Below are positions 1 through 8,117 of a stretch of 64,000 bases of DNA, one piece after another. The notes under the pieces were generated by a model that saw only the letters and a program-made list of their open reading frames with translations, was not told where the DNA came from and did no database searches. The stretch's first letter is position 1; each line of letters starts with the position of its first letter. The translations under genes were made by a program, and so were the position numbers. The stretch comes from Pseudoramibacter sp. (GTDB lineage Bacteria > Bacillota > Clostridia > Eubacteriales > Eubacteriaceae), in the NCBI RefSeq assembly GCF_022484225.1, contig NZ_JAKVLT010000001.1, positions 992,001-1,056,000 of the forward strand, given 5' to 3'.

Positions 1-1
1 G

Positions 2-1318
2 TATCAGATCGGCCAGGTCATCGCGACGGCGACAGCGGCGGTCCGAAAGGCGAAAAACGGCGATGAATTCGTGCGCCGCGCAAAAGAAGAAGCCGGCATC
101 GACATCAACGTGATTCCCGGGGAACAGGAAGCGATGTACGATTATCTCGGCGTGGTGAACACCATCGATATCAAGGACGGGCTTCTGATGGATATTGGCG
201 GCGGCTCGACGGAGCTGGTGCTGATCCAAAACCGTGAAAAGAAGGCCGGCGTGAGCCTGCCTTTCGGCGCGGTCGATCTGGCCGAAAAATTCAATCTGAC
301 CGACAAGCCGAAAAAATCCGATCTGGAAAAGCTGCACGTTTTCCTGGAAGGCGCCTTTTCGCAGTATCCGCTGCTGGCAGAGGCCAAGGGCTACCCGGTG
401 ATCGGCGTCGGCGGAACGATCCGCAACATGGGCCGCATCCACCGCAGAATGATCGATTATCCGCTGGAAATCGCACAGAATTACAGAATGAGCCGGAAGG
501 ACGTCAAGACGGTCTGCGAAAAGACGGCGGCGATGGATTATCAGGAACGGAAAAACATCAAGGGGCTCTCCAAGGCCCGGGCCGATATTTTCATCGGTGC
601 CAGTCAAGCCGTGATGGAAATCATGGGGGCTATCGACTCCGACCAGCTGATTATCTCGAAGGCGGGGCTTCGGGACGGGCTTTTGTACGAATCCATCGGC
701 TACGGCGAAGGTGATCTGATACCGGAGGTCTTCGAGTACTCGTTGGTCAATACGGCGCGCCAGCTGGACGTGAACTGCATCCACGCCTATCAGGTTTACC
801 GCATTTCCCGCAAGCTGTTCAACGAACTGGCGCCGATTCACGGCCTGCCGCTGAGCCGGACCTTGGATAAATCGCTGCGCACGGCGGCGATGCTTCACGA
901 TTCGGGCATCAAAATTCAGTACTCCAATCACCAGCTGCACAGCTTTTATTTGATTTTAAACGCCGGAATCAACGGCCTGACCCACGAAGAAATGCTGATC
1001 GCGGCCTTCTCCGCGCTGAATCACCGCACCGGCAAAAAAGTACAGGTCGACGCCGAATACGCGCGGATGCTGACCAAGCAGGACCTCAACATCATCGACG
1101 TGTTCAGCTCGATCCTCCAGATTGCGGAATATTTAGACCGGGATATGGACGGGGTCGTCCGTGACGTCAACTGCGTGATTTCCGACGACGCGGTGACCCT
1201 CAACGTGCTGTCCCAGGAACATTCGGTCTTTACCGATATGATTTTGGACGAATGCGGGAAGAAATTCAATCGGGTGTTCAAGCACACCTTAAATCTTGAG
1301 AATGAGATTGTGAAATGA
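2..1318 (+). CDS. Ppx/GppA exopolyphosphatase-like protein with C-terminal HD domain (5' truncated)
   Basis: The frame is open from base 2, and residues before the first GTG (position 71) already read like the family (ATAAVRKAKNG...), so the gene starts upstream of the window; 438 residues remain. Seen: the glycine-rich nucleotide-binding motif DIGGGSTEL, the second phosphate motif GVGGTIRNMG, and a C-terminal helical part with AAMLHDSG and ALNHR typical of the HD-type extension. Family knowledge: such proteins hydrolyse polyphosphate or pppGpp in the cytoplasm. The stop overlaps the next start (ATGA), so the HAD hydrolase is co-translated. Which substrate is used cannot be told; the family is clear. 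Confidence 0.9.
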   Translation, partial: YQIGQVIATATAAVRKAKNGDEFVRRAKEEAGIDINVIPGEQEAMYDYLGVVNTIDIKDGLLMDIGGGSTELVLIQNREKKAGVSLPFGAVDLAEKFNLTDKPKKSDLEKLHVFLEGAFSQYPLLAEAKGYPVIGVGGTIRNMGRIHRRMIDYPLEIAQNYRMSRKDVKTVCEKTAAMDYQERKNIKGLSKARADIFIGASQAVMEIMGAIDSDQLIISKAGLRDGLLYESIGYGEGDLIPEVFEYSLVNTARQLDVNCIHAYQVYRISRKLFNELAPIHGLPLSRTLDKSLRTAAMLHDSGIKIQYSNHQLHSFYLILNAGINGLTHEEMLIAAFSALNHRTGKKVQVDAEYARMLTKQDLNIIDVFSSILQIAEYLDRDMDGVVRDVNCVISDDAVTLNVLSQEHSVFTDMILDECGKKFNRVFKHTLNLENEIVK

Positions 1319-2148
1319 TCAAACTGATTGCAACAGATGCGGACGGCACGCTCTTCCCGGACTGCGGCCAGGATTTGTCAGCGGCTTATTTCGAGACGGT
1401 GCAGGCCCTGATGGACCGCGGCGTGATTTTCGGCGTCTGCAGCGGCCGGCCGACTTCGAACCTGAAAAGGGTGTTCGCACCCATTCAGGATCAGATTTTT
1501 TACATCACCCAGAACGGCGCGATGGCGTCTTATCAGGATAAGATCGTCTACCGCGAAGCGATTCCGATGGCGGACACCCGGGCGATCGTGCGCGATATCC
1601 GGGCGCTGGACGGCTGCATGACCCTGTACGACACCGGGGAGGTGTGCTATTTCGAAAAGCGGGATAAAGAGGCCTACGAGTTTACGCGGGACGTCTACCA
1701 CTTCGACTGTGAGCTGGTCGACGATCTCCTTGAGCTGGACACGCCGTGCATCAAGTTTTCGGTCTACCGTGCCGACCACGTCGAGGAGGTCACGGAAAAG
1801 GCGTTTGCGCCGAAATGGCGGAAGACCATGAACGTGGCCTGCGCCGGAGAGCGAGTCGTGGATATGGTGCCGAAGGCGGCGTCAAAGGGCTCGTCTCTGG
1901 CCAAGATTCAGGCGCTTTTCGGCGTGTCGATGGACGAAACTTTGGCCTTTGGCGACAACAGCAACGACATCAGCATGCTCAACCAGGCGAAATACAGCGT
2001 GGCTGTCGACAACGCGCGGCAGGAAGTCAAGGACGTCTGCCGATACGTCACTGATCTCAACACGAACGACGGCGAATTAAAGGTGCTTGACGCCTTATTA
2101 AAGGATTTTGATCATCCTGAGGCTGCGTTAAGGCCATTTGAAAAATAG
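1315..2148 (+). CDS. Cof-type HAD-superfamily phosphatase
   Basis: A 277-residue protein opening with MIKLIATDADGTLF, the HAD motif I with nucleophile and acid/base aspartates (D8 and D10). Motif II is CSGRP near residue 43 and motif IV is FGDNSNDISML near residue 218; the long insert between them is the C2 cap of the Cof/YbjI subgroup. These enzymes dephosphorylate small sugar phosphates, flavin or PLP-type metabolites in the cytosol; the substrate here is unknown. It overlaps the preceding ppx-like gene by 4 bases and is the last gene of that operon. The hairpin that should end the transcript is split by an insertion sequence. Confidence 0.88.
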   Translation: MIKLIATDADGTLFPDCGQDLSAAYFETVQALMDRGVIFGVCSGRPTSNLKRVFAPIQDQIFYITQNGAMASYQDKIVYREAIPMADTRAIVRDIRALDGCMTLYDTGEVCYFEKRDKEAYEFTRDVYHFDCELVDDLLELDTPCIKFSVYRADHVEEVTEKAFAPKWRKTMNVACAGERVVDMVPKAASKGSSLAKIQALFGVSMDETLAFGDNSNDISMLNQAKYSVAVDNARQEVKDVCRYVTDLNTNDGELKVLDALLKDFDHPEAALRPFEK

Positions 2149-2209
2149 CGTAAATTTAGGTAAATACGAGCGAAAAAACGCCCAACTGCGATATACGTTC
2201 AGCATATCA

Positions 2210-2234
2210 TGATATGTACCCAGAATCCTGGACA
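2210..2234 (+). repeat. Terminal inverted repeat of the IS3 element, OrfB side
   Basis: The first 12 bases TGATATGTACCC are identical to the other end; CTGGACA also matches after a short diverged stretch. It is preceded by the TCA target duplication. Confidence 0.85.
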
Positions 2235-2253
2235 CATTGACTAGCGGCTTTGC

Positions 2254-3138
2254 TTAACAACTGGATGCTAACCTGTACTTTGCAGGCGGCATCCAGTTTG
2301 TTTTTTTCTGAATCCGCTTGTTGTTGTAATACTGCATATATTCTTTTATCGCTTTGCTGAACGCTTCAAATGATTTATAATTTTTTTCCTCGCCATAGTA
2401 CATTTCGTTTTTTAATCGTCCGAAGAAGGTTTCCATGATGCAGTTATCATAGCAATTTCCCTTTCTGGACATTGACTGAATAATTCCGTGCTCTCTTAAA
2501 GTTTTTCGATAAAACCAGTGTTGGTACTGCCAGCCTTGATCTGAATGCATAATCAGTCCTTCTACATGAGGAAACTTTTTGAAGGCTTGTTGCAGCATTT
2601 TTTTAATCTGTTCCATGTTGGGACTTAAAGATAAATCGTACGCAATGATCTCGTTCGTGTGCATGTCAAGAATGGGAGAAAGGTAGCATTTCCCCCAGGA
2701 GAAGTTGAACTGGCTTACATCAGTTGTCCATTTTTCCAAAGGTGCTTTTGTGTTGAAATCTCTGCTGATGATATTGTCAGCAATCTTCCCAACGGTCCCC
2801 ACATAGGAATGATATTTTTCTTTTGGACGTTTGCCGCAGAGGCTCATCTGGTGCATCAGTCTCTGGACCCTTTTATGATTAACTTTATGGCCTTGATTCA
2901 CCAACTCGTGATAGATTCTTCGGACCCCGTACCTTCCGTGATGGTTTTCAAAAATAGTTTTGATTCTCTCGGAAAGCGCTGCATTCCGTTTGGCAACGCG
3001 GTCTGGTTTCTTGATTTCAAAGTAATAAGTAGAACGTGCCATTCCTGCTGCCTTCAGCAAATATTTTAGTTGGAATCCTTTTTGTCTGAGTGCTTCGACG
3101 GCTTTTGCTTTTTCGCCTTGAGATGCTGTTCGGCCCAC
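2254..3138 (-). CDS. IS3-family transposase OrfB (DDE integrase core)
   Basis: The 294-residue catalytic half of an IS3/IS150-type transposase. It shows an N-terminal HTH_21-like segment (residues about 45-100) and the rve DDE core: first Asp in WTTDVSQFNF, second Asp in HSDQGWQYQ, Glu in METFFGRLKNE, with the KR(I)QKK end typical of the family. Its start lies inside orfA, 73 bases before the orfA stop and in the -1 frame. Production as an OrfAB fusion by -1 frameshifting is therefore expected; G-AAA-AAG and C-AAA-AAG runs in the overlap are candidate slip sites. No stop or frameshift breaks it. Confidence 0.93.
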   Translation of the reverse strand: MGRTASQGEKAKAVEALRQKGFQLKYLLKAAGMARSTYYFEIKKPDRVAKRNAALSERIKTIFENHHGRYGVRRIYHELVNQGHKVNHKRVQRLMHQMSLCGKRPKEKYHSYVGTVGKIADNIISRDFNTKAPLEKWTTDVSQFNFSWGKCYLSPILDMHTNEIIAYDLSLSPNMEQIKKMLQQAFKKFPHVEGLIMHSDQGWQYQHWFYRKTLREHGIIQSMSRKGNCYDNCIMETFFGRLKNEMYYGEEKNYKSFEAFSKAIKEYMQYYNNKRIQKKTNWMPPAKYRLASSC

Positions 3139-3638
3139 TTTTCGCGCCTCAAGGCGATCAGTTTTTTTCTAAAGGCAATCTCCGCTTTCATGTACGCATT
3201 TTCTTCTCTGAGACGGATTAATTCTTCACGTTCTGATTCCGTTAATGGCTGTGGTTGATCTGATTTCTTTTTCTTCATGGACGGTTCCTTCGGCTTTTTT
3301 CCTTTACGTTTGTTTACCAGTCCATTATACCCTTCTTCCTTATATCTGCGCACCCATTGATAAAGCATACCCTTACCAATCCCAGCAAGGCAAGCAACAG
3401 ATCGGAATGAATTCCCTGCAAGCACCTGCGATACTACAGCCAATTTATCCTCAGGGGACCACTTTCTTTGGTGTTTTGGATGCTTTAACGCTTCTGGACC
3501 AAACCTTTCATCAATTTCTGACCATGTACGAATAGTGTTATGAAAGTGATGAGTAGAAATACCATCCGGCGTTTCGGGCCATCTTCCAGATCTGTAAAGT
3601 TCTATACATTTCAATTTAAACTCAAAACTATAACGCAT
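3066..3638 (-). CDS. IS3-family OrfA (helix-turn-helix protein)
   Basis: A 190-residue protein with two helix-turn-helix units. The first is in residues 1-50; the second is near 60-110 (KWSPEDKLAVVSQVLAG, then SVACLAGIGKGMLYQWVRRY). A lysine-rich linker and a heptad-rich segment (ESEREELIRLREENAYMKAEI) follow, which normally serves for multimerisation. This layout and length fit the IS150 group. It binds the IS ends and regulates or forms the transposase with OrfB through the overlap at 3066-3138. Confidence 0.9.
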   Translation of the reverse strand: MRYSFEFKLKCIELYRSGRWPETPDGISTHHFHNTIRTWSEIDERFGPEALKHPKHQRKWSPEDKLAVVSQVLAGNSFRSVACLAGIGKGMLYQWVRRYKEEGYNGLVNKRKGKKPKEPSMKKKKSDQPQPLTESEREELIRLREENAYMKAEIAFRKKLIALRREKWAEQHLKAKKQKPSKHSDKKDSN

Positions 3639-3658
3639 AAAAAATCCTCCTTACTGGT

Positions 3659-3683
3659 TGTCCAGTAAAGAGGGTACATATCA
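3659..3683 (-). repeat. Terminal inverted repeat of the IS3 element, OrfA side
   Basis: Read on the minus strand it begins TGATATGTACCC and continues to CTGGACA, pairing with 2210-2234. It is followed on the plus strand by the TCA target duplication (3684-3686). Confidence 0.85.
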
Positions 3684-3744
3684 TCACAGTTGGGCGTTTT
3701 TTGATGCGTTTATTTACAAAAAGATTAGATTGAGAAAAAATAAA

Positions 3745-4590
3745 TCAAGTTTTGTTTTTAGAAACAGCGATACGGGAAGCATTCAATGCTTTGTAGTAAT
3801 GCTTTTCGTCTTGCATAAATGTCACGGTGTAGAGGATGTCGACAATGGTCAATTGAACGATTCTTGAAGCCATAGCTTCGGAATGATATTTATTATCATT
3901 TGTAGAACTCAGTAAATAGAGATCAGATAAATGAGCTAAAGTTGAATTAGAAAAACTCGTTAGGCTTAAAATTTTAGCGCCATTTTCTTTAGATGTCTGA
4001 ACAACATGATTGACTTCAAGACTTTCACCTGTATGAGAAATGGCAAGCATGATATCTTTAGGGGTCGATTGTGTGCAAGTGATATTCATTAAATGAGGAT
4101 CAGGAAAATATCTTACATCAAGACCAATTCCAGCAAATTTGTGATAAGCATCCATTGCGATAGCAGCGGAGGCACCTACACCATAAATTAAGATCCGCTC
4201 GGCAGATCGGATCATATCAATAGCTTTTTCTAAAATTGAAGAAGGAAGGAGCGTATTAATATCATTAATTGCAGAAAGAGTGTGTCCGATAATTTTTTGT
4301 TTAATGGTTTCTGGATCGTCGTGTGGGTCTAAATCATCGTTAATGGATGTACTGGGTTCTTTTGTAGTCGCCTGAGCAATTTTTACCCGAAATACCTGAT
4401 ATGAATTGTAATTAAGTTTTTTTAAAAATCGCATCACAGTTGTTTCGCTCGTGTTGCAGGCTTTGGCTAATTCCGTAATTGAGAACATCGGAATACGCGT
4501 TGCATTTTTTAAAATAAAATCGGCGATTACTTTTTGTGTTTTAGATAAAGTATTATATTTGGTTCTAATATTTGTCAGAATCTCGTCCAT
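3745..4590 (-). CDS. RpiR/MurR-type regulator with SIS domain
   Basis: 281 residues. Residues 1-75 form an HTH_6 domain (SITELAKACNTSETTVMRFLKKL) that binds DNA; residues about 110-250 form a SIS sugar-phosphate sensor (ILIYGVGASAAIAMDAYHK, then LAISHTGESLEV). Such proteins control sugar catabolic operons in response to a phosphorylated sugar intermediate. The gene is divergent from the dehydrogenase-kinase-aldolase operon, and the gap holds three related GTAAA-type palindromes, so it most likely regulates that operon and itself. Codon and base use are AT-richer than in flanking regions. Its natural terminator has been split by the IS. Confidence 0.88.
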   Translation of the reverse strand: MDEILTNIRTKYNTLSKTQKVIADFILKNATRIPMFSITELAKACNTSETTVMRFLKKLNYNSYQVFRVKIAQATTKEPSTSINDDLDPHDDPETIKQKIIGHTLSAINDINTLLPSSILEKAIDMIRSAERILIYGVGASAAIAMDAYHKFAGIGLDVRYFPDPHLMNITCTQSTPKDIMLAISHTGESLEVNHVVQTSKENGAKILSLTSFSNSTLAHLSDLYLLSSTNDNKYHSEAMASRIVQLTIVDILYTVTFMQDEKHYYKALNASRIAVSKNKT

Positions 4591-4671
4591 GCGATGCTTA
4601 CCTCCTCTTTATACTACGCATTATAACATAAAAGGCAATTAAAATAAAGAAAATAGGCAAAAACCTACGAT

Positions 4672-4762
4672 GGTAAAATATTTACCGCAAATATCTTGAC
4701 ATAGTAAAAATAAGAATGTATAATAATTTACGTAAATAAAATTAAAACAGTAAAATATTAAC
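4672..4762. promoter_or_regulatory. Three related palindromic operators around the sugar-operon promoter
   Basis: GGTAAAATATTTACC (4672-4686) lies upstream of the -35. The perfect palindrome TTTACGTAAA (4727-4736) lies just after the -10, and AGTAAAATATTAAC (4749-4762) lies before the RBS. All share GTAAA/TTTAC half sites. Their placement over and around the promoter suggests repression by the divergent RpiR-type protein (inferred). Confidence 0.6.
4696..4724 (+). promoter_or_regulatory. Sigma-A promoter of the dehydrogenase-kinase-deoC operon
   Basis: TTGACA (4696-4701), a 17-base spacer, and TATAAT (4719-4724): a perfect consensus. Strong basal strength implies control by repression. Confidence 0.85.
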
Positions 4763-4781
4763 AAATTGTAGGAGGAATATT

Positions 4782-5834
4782 ATGAAAGCAGTACGGATGT
4801 ACAAACCAAAGGATTTACGCGTAGAAGAAGTCGAAAAACCGATAATGCAGCCAGATGAAGTTATGGTTAAGGTACATGCCTGTGGTGTGTGCGGTTCGGA
4901 TATTCCAAGAATTTTGACTTATGGCGCGCATGTTTCGCCGATCATCTGCGGTCACGAATTTTCAGGGGAAATTGAAGCTGTCGGGGATCAGGTTGAAGGC
5001 TATGAAGTGGGTGACCGCGTCGTGGTTCCGCCATTGATTCCATGCGGACATTGTGAATGGTGTAAAAAAGGCATTTACTCATTGTGCGAAGATTATGATT
5101 ATTACGGATCGAGACGAGACGGTGCGTACGCACAATACGTTTCAGTTAAAAAGACAAATTTGATGAAAGTGCCTGATGGTGTGTCTTACGAGGATGCAGC
5201 GACTCTTGACCCGTGTGCCAATGCTTGGCATGGTCTGGTTAACCGTGGACATTTCAAAGAAGGCGACACCGTTGCAGTCGTCGGCGCAGGACCAATTGGA
5301 TTGTTTGCTGTCCAGATCGCGCATATGAAAGGTGCAAAGAAAATTATTGCAGTCGATGTTTGGGATAAAAAGCTTGAAATCGCCAAAAACGTCGGTGCGG
5401 ATGTCGTGGTCAATTCACTTGAAAACGATCCGGTAAAAGCGGTTATAGATGCGACAGATGGCGAAGGGGCTAATGTTGTCGTTGATTTCTCAGGGGCACC
5501 GGTTGCACAGCAGCAAGCCATTATGATGACGGCGAAAATGGGACGCGTTGTGTTCCTCGGGATTTCTCACAAAGGATTAGATTTGAAACCAGAAACCGTT
5601 GATACGCTCATGCGGGGACAAATTGAACTCGCGGGGTCTTGGAATTCATTTACCGATCCCTTCCCAGGCGAAGATTGGACGGAATCCCTTAAAATGTATG
5701 AAAAGGGAATGACAGCTAAAGACATCATTAGTCACCGTATTACATTGGATGAAGTGCCGGAGATTTTTAATAACATCGATAAAGGCCATTATTTCTTTAA
5801 TAAGATCATGATTTTCCCGTGGAAAGAATCATAA
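4782..5834 (+). CDS. Zinc-dependent medium-chain dehydrogenase (polyol/sugar alcohol type)
   Basis: 350 residues of the MDR superfamily. Seen: the catalytic zinc region CGVCGSD (residues 36-42) and GHEFSGEIEAVG, the structural zinc cluster CGHCEWCKKGIYSLC (87-101), and the Rossmann motif VGAGPIGLF near 167. The pattern recalls galactitol-1-phosphate and sorbitol/L-iditol dehydrogenases, which oxidise a polyol hydroxyl to a ketone with NAD(P). It is first in an operon with an FGGY kinase and a DeoC aldolase, suggesting polyol to ketose to phosphate to cleavage. The substrate is unknown. RBS AGGAGG lies 8 bases upstream. Confidence 0.85.
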   Translation: MKAVRMYKPKDLRVEEVEKPIMQPDEVMVKVHACGVCGSDIPRILTYGAHVSPIICGHEFSGEIEAVGDQVEGYEVGDRVVVPPLIPCGHCEWCKKGIYSLCEDYDYYGSRRDGAYAQYVSVKKTNLMKVPDGVSYEDAATLDPCANAWHGLVNRGHFKEGDTVAVVGAGPIGLFAVQIAHMKGAKKIIAVDVWDKKLEIAKNVGADVVVNSLENDPVKAVIDATDGEGANVVVDFSGAPVAQQQAIMMTAKMGRVVFLGISHKGLDLKPETVDTLMRGQIELAGSWNSFTDPFPGEDWTESLKMYEKGMTAKDIISHRITLDEVPEIFNNIDKGHYFFNKIMIFPWKES

Positions 5835-5864
5835 TCTTTAGAAACAACAGGGGGAGGTTGTTTA

Positions 5865-7379
5865 ATGAATGAAGCAAAATATTTTATGGGAGTTGACACT
5901 GGAACGCAAAGTGTTCGTGTCGTCGTAACGGATATTAGCGGCAACGCTTTAGTTGCAAGTGAAAAGCCGTATAAAACATTTTATCCGCAGCCAGGGAGAG
6001 CAGAACAAAATCCAGAAGATTGGTGGTCATGTTTTAATGAGGCAGTAAAAGAAGTAACGGACCGATTATCAATGGGAGTGCGCTATAGTATTGAAGGTAT
6101 TTCGGTTTGCTCTACTTCGTCAACCGTTGTGCCCATTGATCAAAATGGTACGCCGCTTCAGGATGCGATTATGTGGATGGATACGCGAGCCATTAAAGAA
6201 ATGGAAATTTGTAATGCGACAAATCATCCATGCCTAAAATATTGTGGTGGTGCGGAATCTGTTGAATGGATGATTCCGAAAGTATTATGGATTAAGAGGA
6301 ATCAACCAGATATATACAAAAAATCATATAAAATCATTGAACAATTAGATTGGTTCAATTATAAACTCACAGGTGGCAAATTGGCAACGTCCATTTGCCA
6401 GGCCGCTTGCAAGTGGAATTACATCGATGGACATGGCGGATGGCAAAGTGACTTTTTTGAACAAATCGGTTTAGAGGATTATGCGGATATTTTAGTAACT
6501 GATGTTAAACAAGTTGGTGAACCCCTTGGGAAAATTAGTCATGAATTTGCCGAGAAATATGATCTTAATCCGGATATGTTGGTTATTGAAGGCGGCATTG
6601 ATGCGCATATCGGCATGCTTGGTATGGGCGTTTCAAAGCCAGGACGTCTTGCAATGATTATGGGAACTAGCTTTGTTCAATTGTGCTTCTCGAAAGAACA
6701 AAAAGAACTTAGCGGCATATGGGGACCGTACATCAATCCAGTTGTCCCAGGATTAAATATCCTCGAAGGTGGACAGATTTCAGCAGGCTCAATTGTCAAG
6801 TGGTACATGAAAGAATGGGGATTTGACAAAATGGATCATCCCTATGAAGCCATTGCGGATATGCTGAAGGATACAAAGCCAGGCGCAAATGGTCTTGTCG
6901 CGTTAGATTTCTTCCAAGGGAATCGCACACCGTATAAAGATCCAAACGCAAAAGGCGTGATATATGGTCTGACATTAAGTCATACGAAAGCAGATATCTA
7001 TCGTTCGCTTATCGAATCAGTTGCCATGGGTACTAAAAATATTATTGATAATTTTGAAAAACAGGGCGAACCGATTGATATGATCGTAGGCTGTGGCGGT
7101 GTCACAAAGGACAGTAATTGGATGCAAATCATCGCAGATGCAACTGGAAAACCTATTATTGTTACGGTTGATCCAAGTGCCGGCGGATTAGGCTGTTGTA
7201 TTGTAGCATCGGTTGGAACAGGTACTTATGACTCGTTCGACGACGCAACAGAAGGTATGGTCAAAATGGCATATACAGTTGAACCAAATCCAGAAAACTA
7301 CGCGGCTTACGAAAAAGTGTTTAAGAAATATACAGAATTGTACGATAATCTGAAAAATATGATGAATGATGAAGAATAA
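5865..7379 (+). CDS. FGGY-family carbohydrate kinase
   Basis: 504 residues, the usual FGGY length. The N-terminal ATPase fold has GVDTGTQSVRVVVTD and the sugar-loop residues MWMDTRA; the C-terminal fold has GCGGVTKDSNWMQIIAD and SAGGLGC. FGGY kinases phosphorylate ketopentoses, polyols and similar sugars in the cytosol. The PQPGRAEQNPEDWW stretch resembles xylulose/ribulose-kinase-like members, but the substrate cannot be fixed. The gene lies between a polyol-type dehydrogenase (30 bases upstream) and deoC (21 bases downstream). The operon has no transporter, so uptake must be encoded elsewhere. Confidence 0.88.
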   Translation: MNEAKYFMGVDTGTQSVRVVVTDISGNALVASEKPYKTFYPQPGRAEQNPEDWWSCFNEAVKEVTDRLSMGVRYSIEGISVCSTSSTVVPIDQNGTPLQDAIMWMDTRAIKEMEICNATNHPCLKYCGGAESVEWMIPKVLWIKRNQPDIYKKSYKIIEQLDWFNYKLTGGKLATSICQAACKWNYIDGHGGWQSDFFEQIGLEDYADILVTDVKQVGEPLGKISHEFAEKYDLNPDMLVIEGGIDAHIGMLGMGVSKPGRLAMIMGTSFVQLCFSKEQKELSGIWGPYINPVVPGLNILEGGQISAGSIVKWYMKEWGFDKMDHPYEAIADMLKDTKPGANGLVALDFFQGNRTPYKDPNAKGVIYGLTLSHTKADIYRSLIESVAMGTKNIIDNFEKQGEPIDMIVGCGGVTKDSNWMQIIADATGKPIIVTVDPSAGGLGCCIVASVGTGTYDSFDDATEGMVKMAYTVEPNPENYAAYEKVFKKYTELYDNLKNMMNDEE

Positions 7380-7400
7380 TATTAAAGGAGAAAAGACAGA

Positions 7401-8048
7401 ATGGACAAACAAGAAATTATCAGTAGATGCGACCATACCCTTCTAAAACCGTTTTCTACATGGGAAGACATGATTCCAATTTGCGAAGATGCGCTGAAAT
7501 ATCATACAGCATCTGTCTGCATCCCACCGTGCTACGTTAAGCCGGCCCATAAGAATTATCCGGACTTGAATGTCTGCACTGTAATCGGCTTTCCCAATGG
7601 CTACAACACGACAGAAGTTAAAGTTGCCGAAGCGATTCAAGCGATTGCGGACGGCGCCTCGGAAATTGACATGGTGATCAATATCGGTGAAATGAAAGCC
7701 GGCAATTACGATTACGTTCTCGATGAAATCAAAGCGCTTAGAAAAGCGACAGAAGGTAAAATTCTGAAAGTTATTGTTGAAACCTGCTATCTGGATGAAG
7801 CGGAAAAAATAAAAGTATGTGAACTGGTCACAGAAGCAGGCGCTGATTTTATTAAGACCTCGACTGGCTTTGGCCCGGAAGGTGCAAAAATTGAAGATAT
7901 TGAGCTTTTCAAAAAGCATATTGGTCCTAATGTCAAAATGAAAGCAGCCGGCGGTATCAGCACTGTCGAAGATTTAGAAGCCTTTGTCAAGGCTGGCTGC
8001 GCGCGCATTGGGACAAGCCGGGCGATCGGATTATTAAAAGATAAGTAA
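7401..8048 (+). CDS. deoC: Deoxyribose-phosphate aldolase
   Basis: 215 residues, normal for class I DERA. Seen: CDHTLLKP near the start, the Schiff-base lysine in DFIKTSTGFG, the phosphate-binding AAGGIST, and GTSRAIGLL at the end. It cleaves 2-deoxyribose-5-phosphate to acetaldehyde and glyceraldehyde-3-phosphate. Being last in a polyol-dehydrogenase/FGGY-kinase operon, rather than with nucleoside phosphorylases, suggests it handles a phosphorylated sugar made by that kinase (inferred). RBS AAAGGAG precedes the ATG. A hairpin at 8068-8104 follows. Confidence 0.93.
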   Translation: MDKQEIISRCDHTLLKPFSTWEDMIPICEDALKYHTASVCIPPCYVKPAHKNYPDLNVCTVIGFPNGYNTTEVKVAEAIQAIADGASEIDMVINIGEMKAGNYDYVLDEIKALRKATEGKILKVIVETCYLDEAEKIKVCELVTEAGADFIKTSTGFGPEGAKIEDIELFKKHIGPNVKMKAAGGISTVEDLEAFVKAGCARIGTSRAIGLLKDK

Positions 8049-8067
8049 ACATAAGCCATAATATAAA

Positions 8068-8104
8068 AATAACTCCTAGCTGTTGTTCATAGCTGGGAGT
8101 TATT
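8068..8104. terminator. Bidirectional terminator between deoC and the 188-residue gene
   Basis: Arms AATAACTCCTAGCT (8068-8081) and AGCTGGGAGTTATT (8091-8104) pair with one T-G wobble around a 9-base loop, between two convergent genes. The T-run is short. Confidence 0.7.
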
Positions 8105-8117
8105 TGCATATATAAAA

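Larger units (their letters stand above)
2210..3683 (-). mobile_element. IS3-family insertion sequence, IS150-like, apparently complete
   Basis: A 1474-base element with two overlapping minus-strand frames (OrfA then OrfB). Its ends are imperfect 25-base inverted repeats beginning TGATATGTACCC (2210-2234 and the complement of 3659-3683), both reaching a CTGGACA block as in IS150-type ends. A 3-base duplication TCA flanks it (2207-2209 and 3684-3686), matching the 3-4 base duplications of IS3 elements. Both frames are intact and the ends and target duplication are preserved, so it may be mobile or recently inserted. Confidence 0.92.
2173..3702. terminator. Bidirectional terminator hairpin split by an IS element
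   Basis: The arm AAAAAACGCCCAACTG (2173-2188) is the exact reverse complement of CAGTTGGGCGTTTTTT (3687-3702). With the IS (2210-3683) and one TCA copy removed, the inner bases GATAT (2190-2194) and ATATC (2204-2208) also pair, leaving a 9-base loop. A T-run lies on both sides, as expected for a bidirectional intrinsic terminator between the convergent HAD gene and the RpiR-type gene. The outer bases GTAAATA/TATTTAC extend the symmetry. The arms are now about 1.5 kb apart. Confidence 0.8.
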
